NCBI RefSeq assembly: GCF_003574085.1
Contig: NZ_QWKZ01000010.1
Span: 1-43,694 of the forward strand
Direction of reading: 5' to 3'
DNA: 43,694 nt
Source: Meiothermus luteus
GTDB lineage: Bacteria; Deinococcota; Deinococci; Deinococcales; Thermaceae
Part shown: positions 35,568 to 43,694 of the stretch, piece by piece
How the letters are laid out: every line of letters starts with the position of its first letter
Position numbering within the stretch: the stretch's first letter is position 1
Program-made: the position numbers and the translations under genes
The notes under the pieces: generated by a model
The model's database searches: none
What the model was told of the DNA's origin: nothing
The model's input: the letters and a program-made list of their open reading frames with translations, nothing else

Positions 35568-35573
35568 TAAACT
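35568..35573 (+). promoter_or_regulatory. -10 box of ygfZ (leaderless type)
   Basis: TAAACT is followed by 8 nt and ATG 35582. There is no Shine-Dalgarno site and no clear -35 box. Confidence 0.45.
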
Positions 35574-35581
35574 GGAAATGT

Positions 35582-36559
35582 ATGTCGCTAGGAGCGTTTC
35601 ACCAGGCGCGGGGGGTGGTGTGGGGCCGGGAAGGCGAGGCAGAGGTGCCCTGGAGCTACGGGAACGTAGAGGAGGAGCTAGAAGCGCTGTACCAAGGAGC
35701 GGCCCTGCTGGACTTCTCCGAGCAGGGCCTTCTGGAGCTGAGAGGGGCCGACCGAACCGAATTCCTGCACAACCAGTGCACCTCCGACATTCGGGGAATG
35801 CCCAAAGAGAGCTGGTTCGAGACCCTCTTCCTAAACGCCAAAGGCCAGATTGAACACCTGGGGCGGGTCTTCCACCTGGGGGAGGCCCTTTGGGTAAGCT
35901 CCCCCAGCGCCCAGGCCCTAGCCCAGCGCTTCCACCGCTACATCGTCTTTGACCAGGTAGAGGTAGAGAGCCTACCCCGGGCCCTCCTGCGCTTGCAGGG
36001 CCCCCAGGCCGAAGCAGTGGGGCAGCAACTTTTCCCCCTACCTCCCCGCTGGGGCCTAAGCCGGACTCCCGGCGGGGTGGTGGCCCGCGATGAGCTGGGC
36101 CTCTGGTTGCTGCTCCCGCTCCCAGAAGCGGCCGTGCTGGCCCCCCGGCTGCTGGAACACGGGGCAACCCCAGTCGGCCGCCAGGCCTGGCATATCTGGC
36201 GGGTGGAGCGAGGCCAGCCCGACCTGGCGGAAGCCCTTGGGGAGCTGCCTCAGGAGGTGGGCCTGGGGAGCCGGGTGAACTACAAGAAGGGCTGCTATCT
36301 GGGGCAGGAAATCATGGCCCGGCTCGAGGCCCGCGGCCAGACCCGCTACCACCTGATGGCCCTGCTGGGGCAGGTCCAGATACCCCCGGGGGCCGAGGTC
36401 TTCCGGGAGGGCCGGCCGGTGGGACGGGTGGGCACCGCCGTGGAGTCGCCGGAATGGGGCGCGGTGGCCCTGGCTCTTTTGCGCAAGGAGCTGCGCCCAG
36501 GGGACCAGGTTCGGGTAGGGGACTGGTCGGCCACGGTGGCAGGCCTTCCCTTGGAGTAG
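35582..36559 (+). CDS. ygfZ: Folate-binding Fe-S cluster repair protein YgfZ (GcvT-like)
   Basis: A cytoplasmic protein of 325 residues with the GcvT-like folate-binding fold. It helps maintain certain Fe-S enzymes such as MiaB, in a tetrahydrofolate-dependent way. The family signature KKGCYLGQEIMARLEARGQ (K-G-C-Y-x-G-Q-E) is near residue 237. The N-terminal GAALLDFSEQGLLELRGADR and FLHNQCTSDI blocks are typical. ATG 35582 is preceded by a -10 box only 8 nt away. It has its own terminator and is separate from the DUF11 genes upstream. Confidence 0.92.
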   Translation: MSLGAFHQARGVVWGREGEAEVPWSYGNVEEELEALYQGAALLDFSEQGLLELRGADRTEFLHNQCTSDIRGMPKESWFETLFLNAKGQIEHLGRVFHLGEALWVSSPSAQALAQRFHRYIVFDQVEVESLPRALLRLQGPQAEAVGQQLFPLPPRWGLSRTPGGVVARDELGLWLLLPLPEAAVLAPRLLEHGATPVGRQAWHIWRVERGQPDLAEALGELPQEVGLGSRVNYKKGCYLGQEIMARLEARGQTRYHLMALLGQVQIPPGAEVFREGRPVGRVGTAVESPEWGAVALALLRKELRPGDQVRVGDWSATVAGLPLE

Positions 36560-36563
36560 CGCC

Positions 36564-36607
36564 CCTCTCCTTTTACGTATGATGAAGGGGAGGTAGTTCC
36601 ATTTTTT
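36564..36607 (+). terminator. Probable terminator of ygfZ
   Basis: CCTCTCCTT (36564-36572) and AAGGGGAGG (36585-36593) form a 9-bp stem with one G-U pair. A run of six T (36602-36607) follows 8 nt later, further away than usual. It directly precedes the cinA promoter. Confidence 0.45.
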
Positions 36608-36624
36608 CAAAAAAAGTATAAAAT
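36597..36624 (+). promoter_or_regulatory. cinA-thpR-recA promoter, AT-rich
   Basis: TTCCAT (36597-36602), a 16-nt spacer and TAAAAT (36619-36624), in a T- and A-tract block (36602-36624) that stands out from the GC-rich surroundings. The coding start 36637 lies 12 nt after the -10 box. Confidence 0.55.
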
Positions 36625-36636
36625 ATGGAAGATAGT

Positions 36637-37824
36637 ATGTTATCAGCAGAAATAATCGGGGTGGGGGACGAGCTGCTCTACGGCGAAACCGTGGACACCA
36701 ACACCGCGGAAATCGCCGCCAGCCTTCGCCCCTATGCCCTAACGGTGCGGCGCACCCTGCGGGTGGCCGACCACCTAGAAACCCTGGCCCTGGAGGTGCG
36801 TCGGGCCTGGGAAGGGGCCCGGCTGGTGGTCCTCTCGGGGGGGCTTGGCCCCACGCCGGACGACATCACCCGCGAGGCGGTGGCCCAGGCCCTGGGGGAA
36901 GAGCTGGAAAGCGACCCCGAGATGCTGGCCCAGCTAGAGGCGCTCTTTGCCCAAAGGGGGTGGCGGATGCCCGAGGCCAACCGCAAGCAAGCCCTGAGGA
37001 TTCCCTCGGCCCGCTGGATTCCCAACCCCCGGGGCACCGCCCCCGGCTGGTGGGTACGGCGGGACGGCAAGGACCTGGTGGCCCTACCCGGCCCCCCAGC
37101 CGAGTGGCGCCCCATGTGGGCCCAGCTCCTGCCCCAGCTAGGCCTGCCCCCCCGCCCCTACAAACAGGCCACCCTCAAGACGTTTGGCCTGGGGGAGTCG
37201 CGAATAGCCGAGCTGCTGGGCGAGCTCTTCCAGCGCAGCGGCCCAGTCCAGGTGGGCACCTACGCCCATACCGACGGGGTAGCGGTGGTGGTGCGGGGTG
37301 AGCCGGAGGCGGTAGACCGCCTGGTAGGAACCGTCCGTTCCTTGCTGAAGGAGGCCCTTTGGGGGGAAGACGGGGACAGCCTGCCCACCCTGGCCTTGGA
37401 GCGGCTGCAGGCTCGAGGGGCCACCCTAGCCACCCTGGAGTCCATGACAGGCGGCACGCTGAGCGCCCTGCTCACCTCGGTCGGCGGCGCTTCCAAGGTC
37501 TACCTGGGGGGGCTTCTGGCCTACCATCCCCAGGCCAAGGCCCACCTGGGCCTCCCGGCTGAAGGGATGGTCTCGGCTGCGGCCGCCGAGGCCATGGCCA
37601 CCTTGGCCCGAGAACAGCTCGGGGCCACCTATGGCCTGGCCACCACCGGGGTAGCCGGTCCAGAGGAGCTGGAGGGGCAGCCGGTGGGCACGCTCTACGT
37701 GGGCCTGGCCGGACCGGAGGGAGCACGCTCGAGGCACTACCACTTGCCTGGGGCCAGCCGCGAGGTGCTGCGGCAGCGGGCCGCCCACGCCGCTTTGGCT
37801 TTCTTGCTGGGAGCGCTTCAATGA
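36637..37824 (+). CDS. cinA: CinA family protein (competence/damage-inducible; NMN/ADP-ribose hydrolase type)
   Basis: A protein of 395 residues with an N-terminal molybdopterin-binding-like domain (MLSAEIIGVGDELLYGETVDTN and VVLSGGLGPTPDDITREA) acting as an ADP-ribose pyrophosphatase in characterised CinA, and a C-terminal PncC-like NMN deamidase domain (LATLESMTGGTLSALLT, ATTGVAGPE). The usual ESCTGG is ESMTGG here; the Ser is kept. It belongs to the pyridine-nucleotide salvage route and is classically co-transcribed with recA. I prefer ATG 36637 to ATG 36625, because family homology starts with MLSAEIIGVG and 36625 abuts the -10 box. The stop overlaps the thpR start (ATGA). Confidence 0.92.
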   Translation: MLSAEIIGVGDELLYGETVDTNTAEIAASLRPYALTVRRTLRVADHLETLALEVRRAWEGARLVVLSGGLGPTPDDITREAVAQALGEELESDPEMLAQLEALFAQRGWRMPEANRKQALRIPSARWIPNPRGTAPGWWVRRDGKDLVALPGPPAEWRPMWAQLLPQLGLPPRPYKQATLKTFGLGESRIAELLGELFQRSGPVQVGTYAHTDGVAVVVRGEPEAVDRLVGTVRSLLKEALWGEDGDSLPTLALERLQARGATLATLESMTGGTLSALLTSVGGASKVYLGGLLAYHPQAKAHLGLPAEGMVSAAAAEAMATLAREQLGATYGLATTGVAGPEELEGQPVGTLYVGLAGPEGARSRHYHLPGASREVLRQRAAHAALAFLLGALQ

Positions 37825-38345
37825 GGCTTTTCTACGCTCTTTTCCCTCCCCTAGCGGTGCAGCAAAACCTAGCCCAGATCCAAGAAAGGCTGCGCCCCTA
37901 CAGGGGCTGGAGGCCGGTGCAGCCCCGCCAGATGCACATCACCCTGCTCTTCCTAGGAGAGCAGCCCGAAGACCGCCTGCCAGAGCTGCACCGGGCCGGA
38001 AAAGAGGTGGCCGCCCGGGTTCCCGCTTTTGAGGTGACCCTGGGGGGCACCGGCTACTTCCCCGCCGCCGGCCCTCCTCGGGTCTGGTTTGTCAAGGCCA
38101 GCGGCGCCGGCCTGGAACCCCTGGCCTCCGGCCTGCGGCAAGCCCTAGGGGTGGAGGAGGACAGCTTCCACCCTCACCTCACCCTAGCCCGAAAGAAGGG
38201 GCCTGCGCCCCGGGTAGGGCCGGTGGTCGTGAATCTGCACTTTACCGCCCGAGCGGTATGCTTGGTGGAGTCAAAGCTGGAACCCGCAGGGGCAAAGTAT
38301 CGCGTTTTAGAGGAGTTTCCGCTGAATGGGAGTGGGTATGGATAA
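37821..38345 (+). CDS. thpR: RNA 2',3'-cyclic phosphodiesterase (LigT/ThpR)
   Basis: A protein of 174 residues of the 2H phosphoesterase family. The two HxTx motifs are HITL (MHITLLFLG, near residue 40) and HLTL ([10 protein letters not shown], near 115). It opens 2',3'-cyclic phosphate termini of RNA. It sits between cinA and recA, overlapping both (ATGA with cinA; its 3' end contains the recA start), an arrangement conserved in Thermus-type genomes. Confidence 0.93.
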   Translation: MRLFYALFPPLAVQQNLAQIQERLRPYRGWRPVQPRQMHITLLFLGEQPEDRLPELHRAGKEVAARVPAFEVTLGGTGYFPAAGPPRVWFVKASGAGLEPLASGLRQALGVEEDSFHPHLTLARKKGPAPRVGPVVVNLHFTARAVCLVESKLEPAGAKYRVLEEFPLNGSGYG

Positions 38346-39384
38346 GGAAAAGCAGAAGGTTTTAGAGGGCACCCTGAAGACCATTGAAAAGCAGTTTGGA
38401 AAAGGGGCCATCATGCGCCTGGGGGAGGCCCCCAAACAGCAGGTGGACGTGATTCCCACCGGAAGCCTGGGCCTGGACATGGCCCTTGGGGTGGGCGGCA
38501 TCCCCAAGGGCCGGATCATCGAGATTTACGGTCCAGAGTCCGGCGGCAAGACCACCTTGGCCCTCTCCATCATCGCCCAGGCCCAGCAGATGGGCGGGGT
38601 AGCGGCCTTTATTGACGCCGAGCATGCCTTAGACCCCCTGTACGCCAAGAGCCTAGGGGTCAACATAGACGACCTGTTGGTCTCCCAGCCAGACACCGGC
38701 GAGCAGGCCCTAGAGATAGTGGAGCTGCTGGCCCGCAGCGGGGCCGTGGACGTGGTGGTGGTGGACTCGGTGGCCGCACTGGTGCCCCAGGCTGAGATAG
38801 AGGGCAACATCGGGGACGCCTTCGTGGGGGTGCAGGCCCGGCTGATGAGCCAGGCCCTCCGCAAGCTCACCGCGGTGCTGGCCAAGAGCAACACCGCGGC
38901 CATCTTCATCAACCAGATTCGCGAAAAGGTGGGTACCATGTACGGCAACCCGGAAACCACCCCCGGCGGTCGGGCCCTCAAGTTCTACGCCTCGGTGAGG
39001 CTAGATGTGCGCAAGCAGGGCCAGCCCATCAAAGTGGGCAACGCAGCGGTGGGCAACCGGGTCAAGGTCAAGGTCACCAAGAACAAGCTGGCCCCCCCCT
39101 TCCGTGAGCACGAGATAGAGCTCTACTTTGGCAAGGGCATTGACCCGCTGGCCGACCTGGTGAACATTGCCATCGCCACCGAGGTAATCAGCAAGTCCGG
39201 CTCCTGGCTCTCCTACGGCGAGGTACGGCTCGGCCAGGGCAAGGAAAAGGCCGCCGAGTTCCTGAAGGGCGAGCCCCGGCTGGCCCAGGAGATCCGTGAG
39301 AAAGTTCTAGCCCAAGCTGGTAAGCTAGCTGTACTGACGGCCTCTTCCGAGGAAGGCGAAGCGGCAGAGGCCGCCGAGGTTTGA
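38338..39384 (+). CDS. recA: Recombinase RecA
   Basis: A protein of 348 residues. Walker A is GPESGGKTT near residue 63, Walker [13 protein letters not shown], loop L2 is [20 protein letters not shown], and the signature [14 protein letters not shown] follows. RecA forms ATP-dependent filaments on single-stranded DNA for homologous repair and natural transformation. ATG 38338 ([14 protein letters not shown]) matches the usual start, with GGAG 5 nt upstream; an ATG at 38326 adds four residues. The first 8 nt overlap the end of thpR. The acidic C-terminal tail ([11 protein letters not shown]) is typical. Confidence 0.97.
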   Translation: MDKEKQKVLEGTLKTIEKQFGKGAIMRLGEAPKQQVDVIPTGSLGLDMALGVGGIPKGRIIEIYGPESGGKTTLALSIIAQAQQMGGVAAFIDAEHALDPLYAKSLGVNIDDLLVSQPDTGEQALEIVELLARSGAVDVVVVDSVAALVPQAEIEGNIGDAFVGVQARLMSQALRKLTAVLAKSNTAAIFINQIREKVGTMYGNPETTPGGRALKFYASVRLDVRKQGQPIKVGNAAVGNRVKVKVTKNKLAPPFREHEIELYFGKGIDPLADLVNIAIATEVISKSGSWLSYGEVRLGQGKEKAAEFLKGEPRLAQEIREKVLAQAGKLAVLTASSEEGEAAEAAEV

Positions 39385-39588
39385 GCGAGACTTGTGGGGT
39401 TCTCCCAGGATGAAGGGCCCGGAAGACATGGGGGGAAGGATTCGCCCGGCAAGCCGCCGGGCTGAGCGGCTGGAAGGCGGTCTGGCCGCTGCAGGGCATC
39501 GGGCCTCGAGCCCAACCCGCGCTTTGTAGATGAGCTAGGCATCCACCCGACCCGAAACTGAGAGAACCTCCTTGCTGAGGAGGTAGCG
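39385..39588 (+). other. Structured recA-rny intergenic region
   Basis: There is no convincing gene. Three stem-loops follow each other: GCCCGGC/GCCGGGC (39444-39462), AGCGGC/GCCGCT (39465-39490) and GGGC/GCCC (39501-39513), without T-runs. Short protein-like strings in two frames (for example GLEPNPRFVDELGIHP, about 39502-39549) hint at a decayed gene. It may be a structured leader of rny. Confidence 0.4.
39566..39584 (+). promoter_or_regulatory. Hairpin sequestering the rny ribosome-binding site
   Basis: ACCTCCT (39566-39572) and AGGAGGT (39578-39584) are perfect 7-bp complementary arms around a 5-nt loop. The right arm is the Shine-Dalgarno site, 4 nt before ATG 39589, so the folded RNA would block translation. 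Confidence 0.7.
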
Positions 39589-41331
39589 ATGGCTTTTACG
39601 ATTTTAGACGCAATACTGGCCCTGATGGTGCTCGTGCTGGGGGTGGCGGTGGTGGCGCTGGCCCAGCGCAGCGCCCGGTTGGCCGAGGTCAACAAAGGCG
39701 AGCTCGAGGCCGCCCGTCGGGAGGCCCAGCAGATTCTGGAGGCGGCCCGCCGACAGGCCGAGGCGGTCTTAGAGCAGGCCAGAGCCCAGCTAGAAGCGGC
39801 CCGCCAGGAGGCCCAGCACCTCCGCAGCAGCGCCCTGGCCGAGGCCCAAAACCTGCGGCAAAGCGCCCAAACCGAGCTCGAGCGGCTACGCCAGCAAGGC
39901 GAGGAACGGCTGCGCCAGCAGCTAAGGGAGGAGCGCGAGCGCCTGCAGGCCAGCCTAGAGGCAGATCGGGCCTCCCTAAAGGCTGAGCGGGAGCGCTTGC
40001 AGAACGAGATGCAGGCCACTCGAGCCGAGCGGGAGGAGCTCAAGCGGGAAGCCGAGCGGCTGGCCCGGCGGGGAGAGCAGCTTGACGCCCGTGCGGCCCG
40101 GCTGGACGAGCAGGAGGAAAAGCTGGACGCCTTGGAAAAAAGCCTCCAGAACCGCGAGGCCGAGCTGGCCCAGCGGGAAAAGCAGATTGAGCTCAGGCTC
40201 CAAGAAGTGGCTGGGATGACCCAAGAGGAGGCCCGGAACCTGCTTTTGTCCAAGCTCGAGGCCGAGCTAGAGGAGGAGAAAGCCCTGCGGGTCAAGGCCA
40301 ACCTGGAGAGGGTTCGGCTCGAGGTCAAGCGCGAGGCGCAAAAACTGCTGGCCCTGGCCGCCCAGCGCCAGGCCTCCGAGACCGCCGCGGCCCTGGCCGT
40401 CTCGGTGGTGCCCATCCCCTCCGATGCCATGAAGGGCCGCATCATTGGCCGCGAGGGTCGCAACATCCGCACCTTTGAGGCCCTGACCGGGGTAGACCTC
40501 ATCATTGACGACACCCCCGAGGCGGTGCTCCTCTCCAGCTTCAACCCGGTGCGCCGGGAAATTGCCCGCATGGCCCTAGAACAGCTCGTGGCCGACGGCC
40601 GCATCCACCCCAGCCGCATTGAGGAGGTGGTGGAAAAGGCCAAGAACGAGATGAAGACCTTCATCTACGAGCGGGGGGAGGAGGCCGCCTTGGAGGCCGG
40701 GGTGGTGGGCCTGAAACCGGGGCTGGTGCAGCTTCTAGGGCGGCTACACTTCAGAAGCTCCTACGGGCAGAATGTGCTCAAGCACTCCATCCAGGTGGCT
40801 CACCTGACCGGCATCATGGCCGCCGAGCTGGGCCTGGACGCTGCGCTGGCCCGCCGGGCCGGCCTGCTGCACGACCTGGGCAAGTCGGTGGACCGCGAGA
40901 TCGAGGGCACCCACGTGGAAATCGGCATTACCCTGGCCTCTCGCTTCGGCGAGCCCAAAGAGGTCGTAGATGCCATCGCTCACCACCACGACCCCGAGAA
41001 CGGCGAGACCCTCTACGCGGTGCTGGTGGCCGCTGCCGACGCCATCAGCGCAGCCCGCCCCGGCGCGCGGCGCGAAAGCCTGGAGGAGTACATCCAGCGC
41101 CTAGAACAGCTCGAGCGGATCGCCCTCTCCTTCCCCGGTGTGGAGCACGCCTTCGCGGTGCAGGCCGGTCGCGAGGTGCGGGTCATCGTGAAGCCCGAGC
41201 GCATCTCCGACGCCAAGGCGGTGCTGCTGGCCCGCGAGATCGCTGGGCGCATTGAGCGGGACATGAACTACCCTGGCCAGGTGCAGGTCACGGTGGTGCG
41301 GGAAAGCCGGGCAGTGGAATTCGCCAAGTGA
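39589..41331 (+). CDS. rny: Ribonuclease Y
   Basis: A membrane-anchored endoribonuclease of 580 residues that initiates mRNA decay. An N-terminal span (about 2-22) is followed by a long coiled coil (about 23-280, rich in E, R, A, Q), a KH RNA-binding domain (about 275-345; [15 protein letters not shown]) and an HD phosphohydrolase domain (about 395-490) with [10 protein letters not shown] and [10 protein letters not shown]; the C-terminal part ends AVEFAK. The coiled coil is long, as in Thermus relatives. Translation may be gated by a hairpin over its Shine-Dalgarno site. Confidence 0.96.
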   Translation: MAFTILDAILALMVLVLGVAVVALAQRSARLAEVNKGELEAARREAQQILEAARRQAEAVLEQARAQLEAARQEAQHLRSSALAEAQNLRQSAQTELERLRQQGEERLRQQLREERERLQASLEADRASLKAERERLQNEMQATRAEREELKREAERLARRGEQLDARAARLDEQEEKLDALEKSLQNREAELAQREKQIELRLQEVAGMTQEEARNLLLSKLEAELEEEKALRVKANLERVRLEVKREAQKLLALAAQRQASETAAALAVSVVPIPSDAMKGRIIGREGRNIRTFEALTGVDLIIDDTPEAVLLSSFNPVRREIARMALEQLVADGRIHPSRIEEVVEKAKNEMKTFIYERGEEAALEAGVVGLKPGLVQLLGRLHFRSSYGQNVLKHSIQVAHLTGIMAAELGLDAALARRAGLLHDLGKSVDREIEGTHVEIGITLASRFGEPKEVVDAIAHHHDPENGETLYAVLVAAADAISAARPGARRESLEEYIQRLEQLERIALSFPGVEHAFAVQAGREVRVIVKPERISDAKAVLLAREIAGRIERDMNYPGQVQVTVVRESRAVEFAK

Positions 41332-41370
41332 TTTGTAGCCCTACCGAAAAACCTCCTTGCGGGGTGTGGG

Positions 41371-41376
41371 TATTCT
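41371..41376 (+). promoter_or_regulatory. -10 box of the crtI-like gene (leaderless type)
   Basis: TATTCT is followed by exactly 7 nt and ATG 41384. Confidence 0.5.
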
Positions 41377-41383
41377 CCTTGGT

Positions 41384-43018
41384 ATGGCGCGGAGCGCAAT
41401 CGTCATCGGCTCGGGCATCGGCGGGCTGGCCATGGGCATCCGCCTACAGAGCCTGGGCTTTGAGACCACCATCTTGGAAAAGCTGGACGGCCCAGGCGGA
41501 CGGGCCTACACCAAGCGCGTGGACGGTTTCACCTTTGATATGGGGCCCACGGTCATCACCGTGCCCCACTTTATTGAGGAGCTCTTCGCCCTAGAGCGGG
41601 GCCGTCCAGGGCTTCACCTGCCCGACTTTCCCGAGTCGGTGCGGGGCGAGGACCAAAGGGTGCGGGAGGGGCCATCGGGGGGGCCTCATACCCGCCGGTA
41701 CGTCCAGATCGTGCCCATCCTGCCCTTCTACCGCATCCACTTTGACGACGGGAGCCGCTTTGACTACGACGGCGACCCTGAGCACACCCGCCGACAGGTG
41801 GCCGCCTTGGGGGAGCCGGGGGACCTCGAGGGCTACGAGCGCTTCCACCGCGACGCCAAGGCCATCTTTGAGCGGGGCTTCCTCGAGCTGGGCTACACCC
41901 ACTTCGGCGACCCCCTAACCATGCTGCGCATCGTGCCCGACCTCCTGCGGCTGGACGCGGTGCGCAGCCTTTTCAGCTTCACCAGCAAGTACTTCCGCTC
42001 CCCCAAGCTGCGCCAGGTCTTCAGCTTTGAGACCTTGCTCATCGGGGGCAACCCCCTGGCGGTGCCGGCCATCTACGCCATGATCCACTTCGTGGAAAAA
42101 ACCTGGGGGGTCCACTTCGCCCTGGGGGGCACCGGGGCGCTGGTGCGGGCTTTGGTGCGAAAGTTCGAGGAGCTGGGCGGACGGATCCGCTACAACGCCG
42201 AGGTTGTAAGGATCAACGTGCTGCGGGAAGGCCGTAAAAAAGTAGCCAAGGGCGTAACCCTCACCGATGGCAGCACGCTTGAAAGCGACCTGGTGGTTTC
42301 CAATGCCGACTACGCCCACACCTACTTGAGGCTCATTGATCCCCAGTACCGCTTTTGGAACGCCGACTGGGTGGTGAAAAGGCGGCCCCAGAGCATGTCG
42401 CTGGTGGTCGTTTACTTCGGCTTCCGAGCCGACGGCCGCGAGGGGGAGCGGCTAAAGCACCACAACATCATCCTAGGCCCCCGCTACGAGGGGCTGCTGC
42501 GGGACATCTTCGGGAGGAAAATCCTGGCCAAAGACTTCAGCCAGTACCTGCACATCCCTACCCTTACCGACCCCTCCTTGGCCCCCCCGGGGCACCACGC
42601 AGCCTATACCCTGGTGCCGGTACCCCACAACGGCAGCGGACTAGATTGGGAGCTGCTAGGGGAGCCTTTTGCGGACAAGGTATTGCGCTTCCTAGACGAA
42701 CGCGGCTACCTGCCGGGCCTGATGGAGCGGCTGGTACACAAAAGCTTCATCACCCCCGACTATTTTGAGCACACCCTGAACAGCTACCTGGGCAACGCCT
42801 TCGGCCCCGAGCCCATCCTGGCCCAGTCGGCCTTCTTCCGGCCCCACAACAGAAGCGAGGACATCCAAAACCTCTACCTGGTGGGGGCCGGGGTGCAGCC
42901 GGGGGCCGGCACCCCCAGCGTGATGATGTCGGCTAAGATGACGGCCCGGCTCATCGCCCAGGACTTCGGCCTTCTGGAGAAGGCCAAGGGAAGCCCCTCC
43001 GTCCCCCAGCCCGCCTAG
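41384..43018 (+). CDS. crtI: Phytoene desaturase-like oxidoreductase (CrtI family)
   Basis: An FAD-dependent enzyme of 544 residues of carotenoid synthesis. The Rossmann motif [17 protein letters not shown] is at the N-terminus, followed by [12 protein letters not shown] and [13 protein letters not shown]; the C-terminal FAD motif [21 protein letters not shown] is typical of CrtI/CrtN. Compared with shorter relatives there is an extra stretch of about 35 residues (about 75-110) before [15 protein letters not shown]. The leaderless ATG 41384 is chosen; an earlier GTG-type start at 41357 would span the -10 box. Its stop and that of the convergent threonine dehydratase share CTAG. Which carotenoid step it performs cannot be told without crtB nearby. 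Confidence 0.88.
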   Translation: MARSAIVIGSGIGGLAMGIRLQSLGFETTILEKLDGPGGRAYTKRVDGFTFDMGPTVITVPHFIEELFALERGRPGLHLPDFPESVRGEDQRVREGPSGGPHTRRYVQIVPILPFYRIHFDDGSRFDYDGDPEHTRRQVAALGEPGDLEGYERFHRDAKAIFERGFLELGYTHFGDPLTMLRIVPDLLRLDAVRSLFSFTSKYFRSPKLRQVFSFETLLIGGNPLAVPAIYAMIHFVEKTWGVHFALGGTGALVRALVRKFEELGGRIRYNAEVVRINVLREGRKKVAKGVTLTDGSTLESDLVVSNADYAHTYLRLIDPQYRFWNADWVVKRRPQSMSLVVVYFGFRADGREGERLKHHNIILGPRYEGLLRDIFGRKILAKDFSQYLHIPTLTDPSLAPPGHHAAYTLVPVPHNGSGLDWELLGEPFADKVLRFLDERGYLPGLMERLVHKSFITPDYFEHTLNSYLGNAFGPEPILAQSAFFRPHNRSEDIQNLYLVGAGVQPGAGTPSVMMSAKMTARLIAQDFGLLEKAKGSPSVPQPA

Positions 43019-43694
43019 TCCGGCCAGTCCCCCACCCGCTCCCGCTCGGGGTGGTAGCCGGCCTGCTCCAGCGCGCGCAGCACCGCCTCCCCGTGCTGGG
43101 CATCGCGGACCTCCAGCACCAGCTCCACCCCCACCTTGCCCAGCGGGGCCAGCCAGAGGGCCCTGCGGTGGAAGATGTCTACGATGTTGGCCCCTGCCTC
43201 GGCCACCAGCGAGACCACCCGGGCTAGGGCCCCAGGCCGGTCCACCACCGCCAGCTTGAGCAGGATATAGCGCCCCTGGCGTACCAGCACCTGCTCAATC
43301 ACCCGAGAGAGCAGGTTGCCGTCTATGTTGCCCCCGCACAGCACGGTGGCTACGGTCTGCCCCGGAGAAAAAGGTACCTTACCGGCAAGCAAAGCCCCCA
43401 TTCCTGCCGCGCCAGCCCCCTCCACCACCAGCTTGAGGTCCTGGGCACAGTGGGCAATGCCGCGGGCGATCTCGTCGTCGCTCACCTCCACCACCTGGTC
43501 CACGTACCGCTGGATAAGGGGCAGGGTCAACCTTCCCGGACGCTTGACCGCGATGCCGTCGGCGATGGTCTGGGCGGCCGGAACGCTCACCGGCGCCCCG
43601 GCCTTGAGGGAAAGGTTGACCGGGGCGCAGCCCTCGGCCTGCACCCCCACAACCCGCACCTCGGGGCGCAGGCTTTTGACCGCCACCGCAATCC
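43015..43694 (-). CDS. ilvA: Threonine dehydratase with C-terminal ACT domain, 5' end outside window
   Basis: The C-terminal part (about 226 residues) of a fold-type II PLP enzyme. Visible are the [10 protein letters not shown] and [12 protein letters not shown] blocks, [13 protein letters not shown], and the PLP-phosphate-proximal VLCGGNID, followed by an ACT domain (about the last 85 residues; [26 protein letters not shown]) for allosteric control. It deaminates threonine to 2-oxobutanoate, the first step to isoleucine or a catabolic route; the single ACT domain is of the TdcB/short IlvA type. The start codon and lysine site lie beyond the right edge. Its TAG overlaps the crtI-like stop in CTAG. 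Confidence 0.9.
   Translation of the reverse strand, partial: IAVAVKSLRPEVRVVGVQAEGCAPVNLSLKAGAPVSVPAAQTIADGIAVKRPGRLTLPLIQRYVDQVVEVSDDEIARGIAHCAQDLKLVVEGAGAAGMGALLAGKVPFSPGQTVATVLCGGNIDGNLLSRVIEQVLVRQGRYILLKLAVVDRPGALARVVSLVAEAGANIVDIFHRRALWLAPLGKVGVELVLEVRDAQHGEAVLRALEQAGYHPERERVGDWPD

Noticed and set aside
39410-39529. A 39-codon frame in the recA-rny gap
   Set aside because: It has no ribosome-binding site, and its content is explained by GC stem-loops.

Overview
The window is one contiguous stretch of a high-GC (about two-thirds G+C by eye) thermophile chromosome. I read it as a Meiothermus/Thermus-type member of the Deinococcota. The evidence is the cinA-thpR-recA-rny order, a Thermus-type pyr leader with a leader peptide, an arsenite-oxidase remnant of Thermus type, a CrtI-like desaturase, and many start codons placed 7-9 nt after a TANNNT box (the leaderless pattern known from Deinococcus). 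No rRNA, tRNA or CRISPR array was found.

Layout. 1-1666: a truncated tandem-GNAT acetyltransferase and a divergent diacylglycerol-kinase-family lipid kinase share a promoter region. 1746-5928: a GAF-like/degenerate-GGDEF/EAL protein with a small membrane protein, then a leftward group of PaaX-like regulator, MsrA and a viroplasmin-RNase H. 6010-10677: a Wzz/BY-kinase for polysaccharide export, malate synthase divergent from an IclR regulator across a perfect palindrome, and SpeD. 10918-14284: a three-gene succinate dehydrogenase of the mycobacterial Sdh1 type, closed by a strong terminator. 14402-17291: a membrane diguanylate cyclase, a transposase-like scrap and a badly broken aioA pseudogene. 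17300-21431: mnmA leftward and the pyrR-pyrB-pyrC operon rightward, preceded by a PyrR-binding hairpin, a 32-codon leader peptide and an attenuator. 21467-35541: a lipoprotein, then a 13-kb run of five exported DUF11/Ig-like proteins including a 1852-residue protein with a C-terminal beta-barrel. 35582-43694: ygfZ, cinA-thpR-recA, rny, a crtI-like desaturase, and the C-terminal part of a threonine dehydratase.

How the parts work together. The pyr leader can be read directly: the PyrR hairpin would hide the leader-peptide ribosome-binding site, and loss of leader translation would let the intrinsic terminator inside the leader ORF form. The aceB-iclR intergenic region is equally explicit, with one palindrome covering the -35 boxes of both divergent promoters. 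The SDH anchor subunit carries a Cys/His cluster like that of mycobacterial Sdh1, whose anchor is reported to bind a membrane-embedded Rieske cluster.

The best candidate for an undescribed system is the DUF11 operon (22222-35541). All five proteins have export signals. They share Ig-like modules with recurrent Cys pairs and calcium-loop-like motifs, one gene ends in a large outer-membrane barrel, several genes are translationally coupled, and a strong terminator lies after the second gene and may set stoichiometry. I infer a surface or envelope assembly; its function is not known from the sequence.
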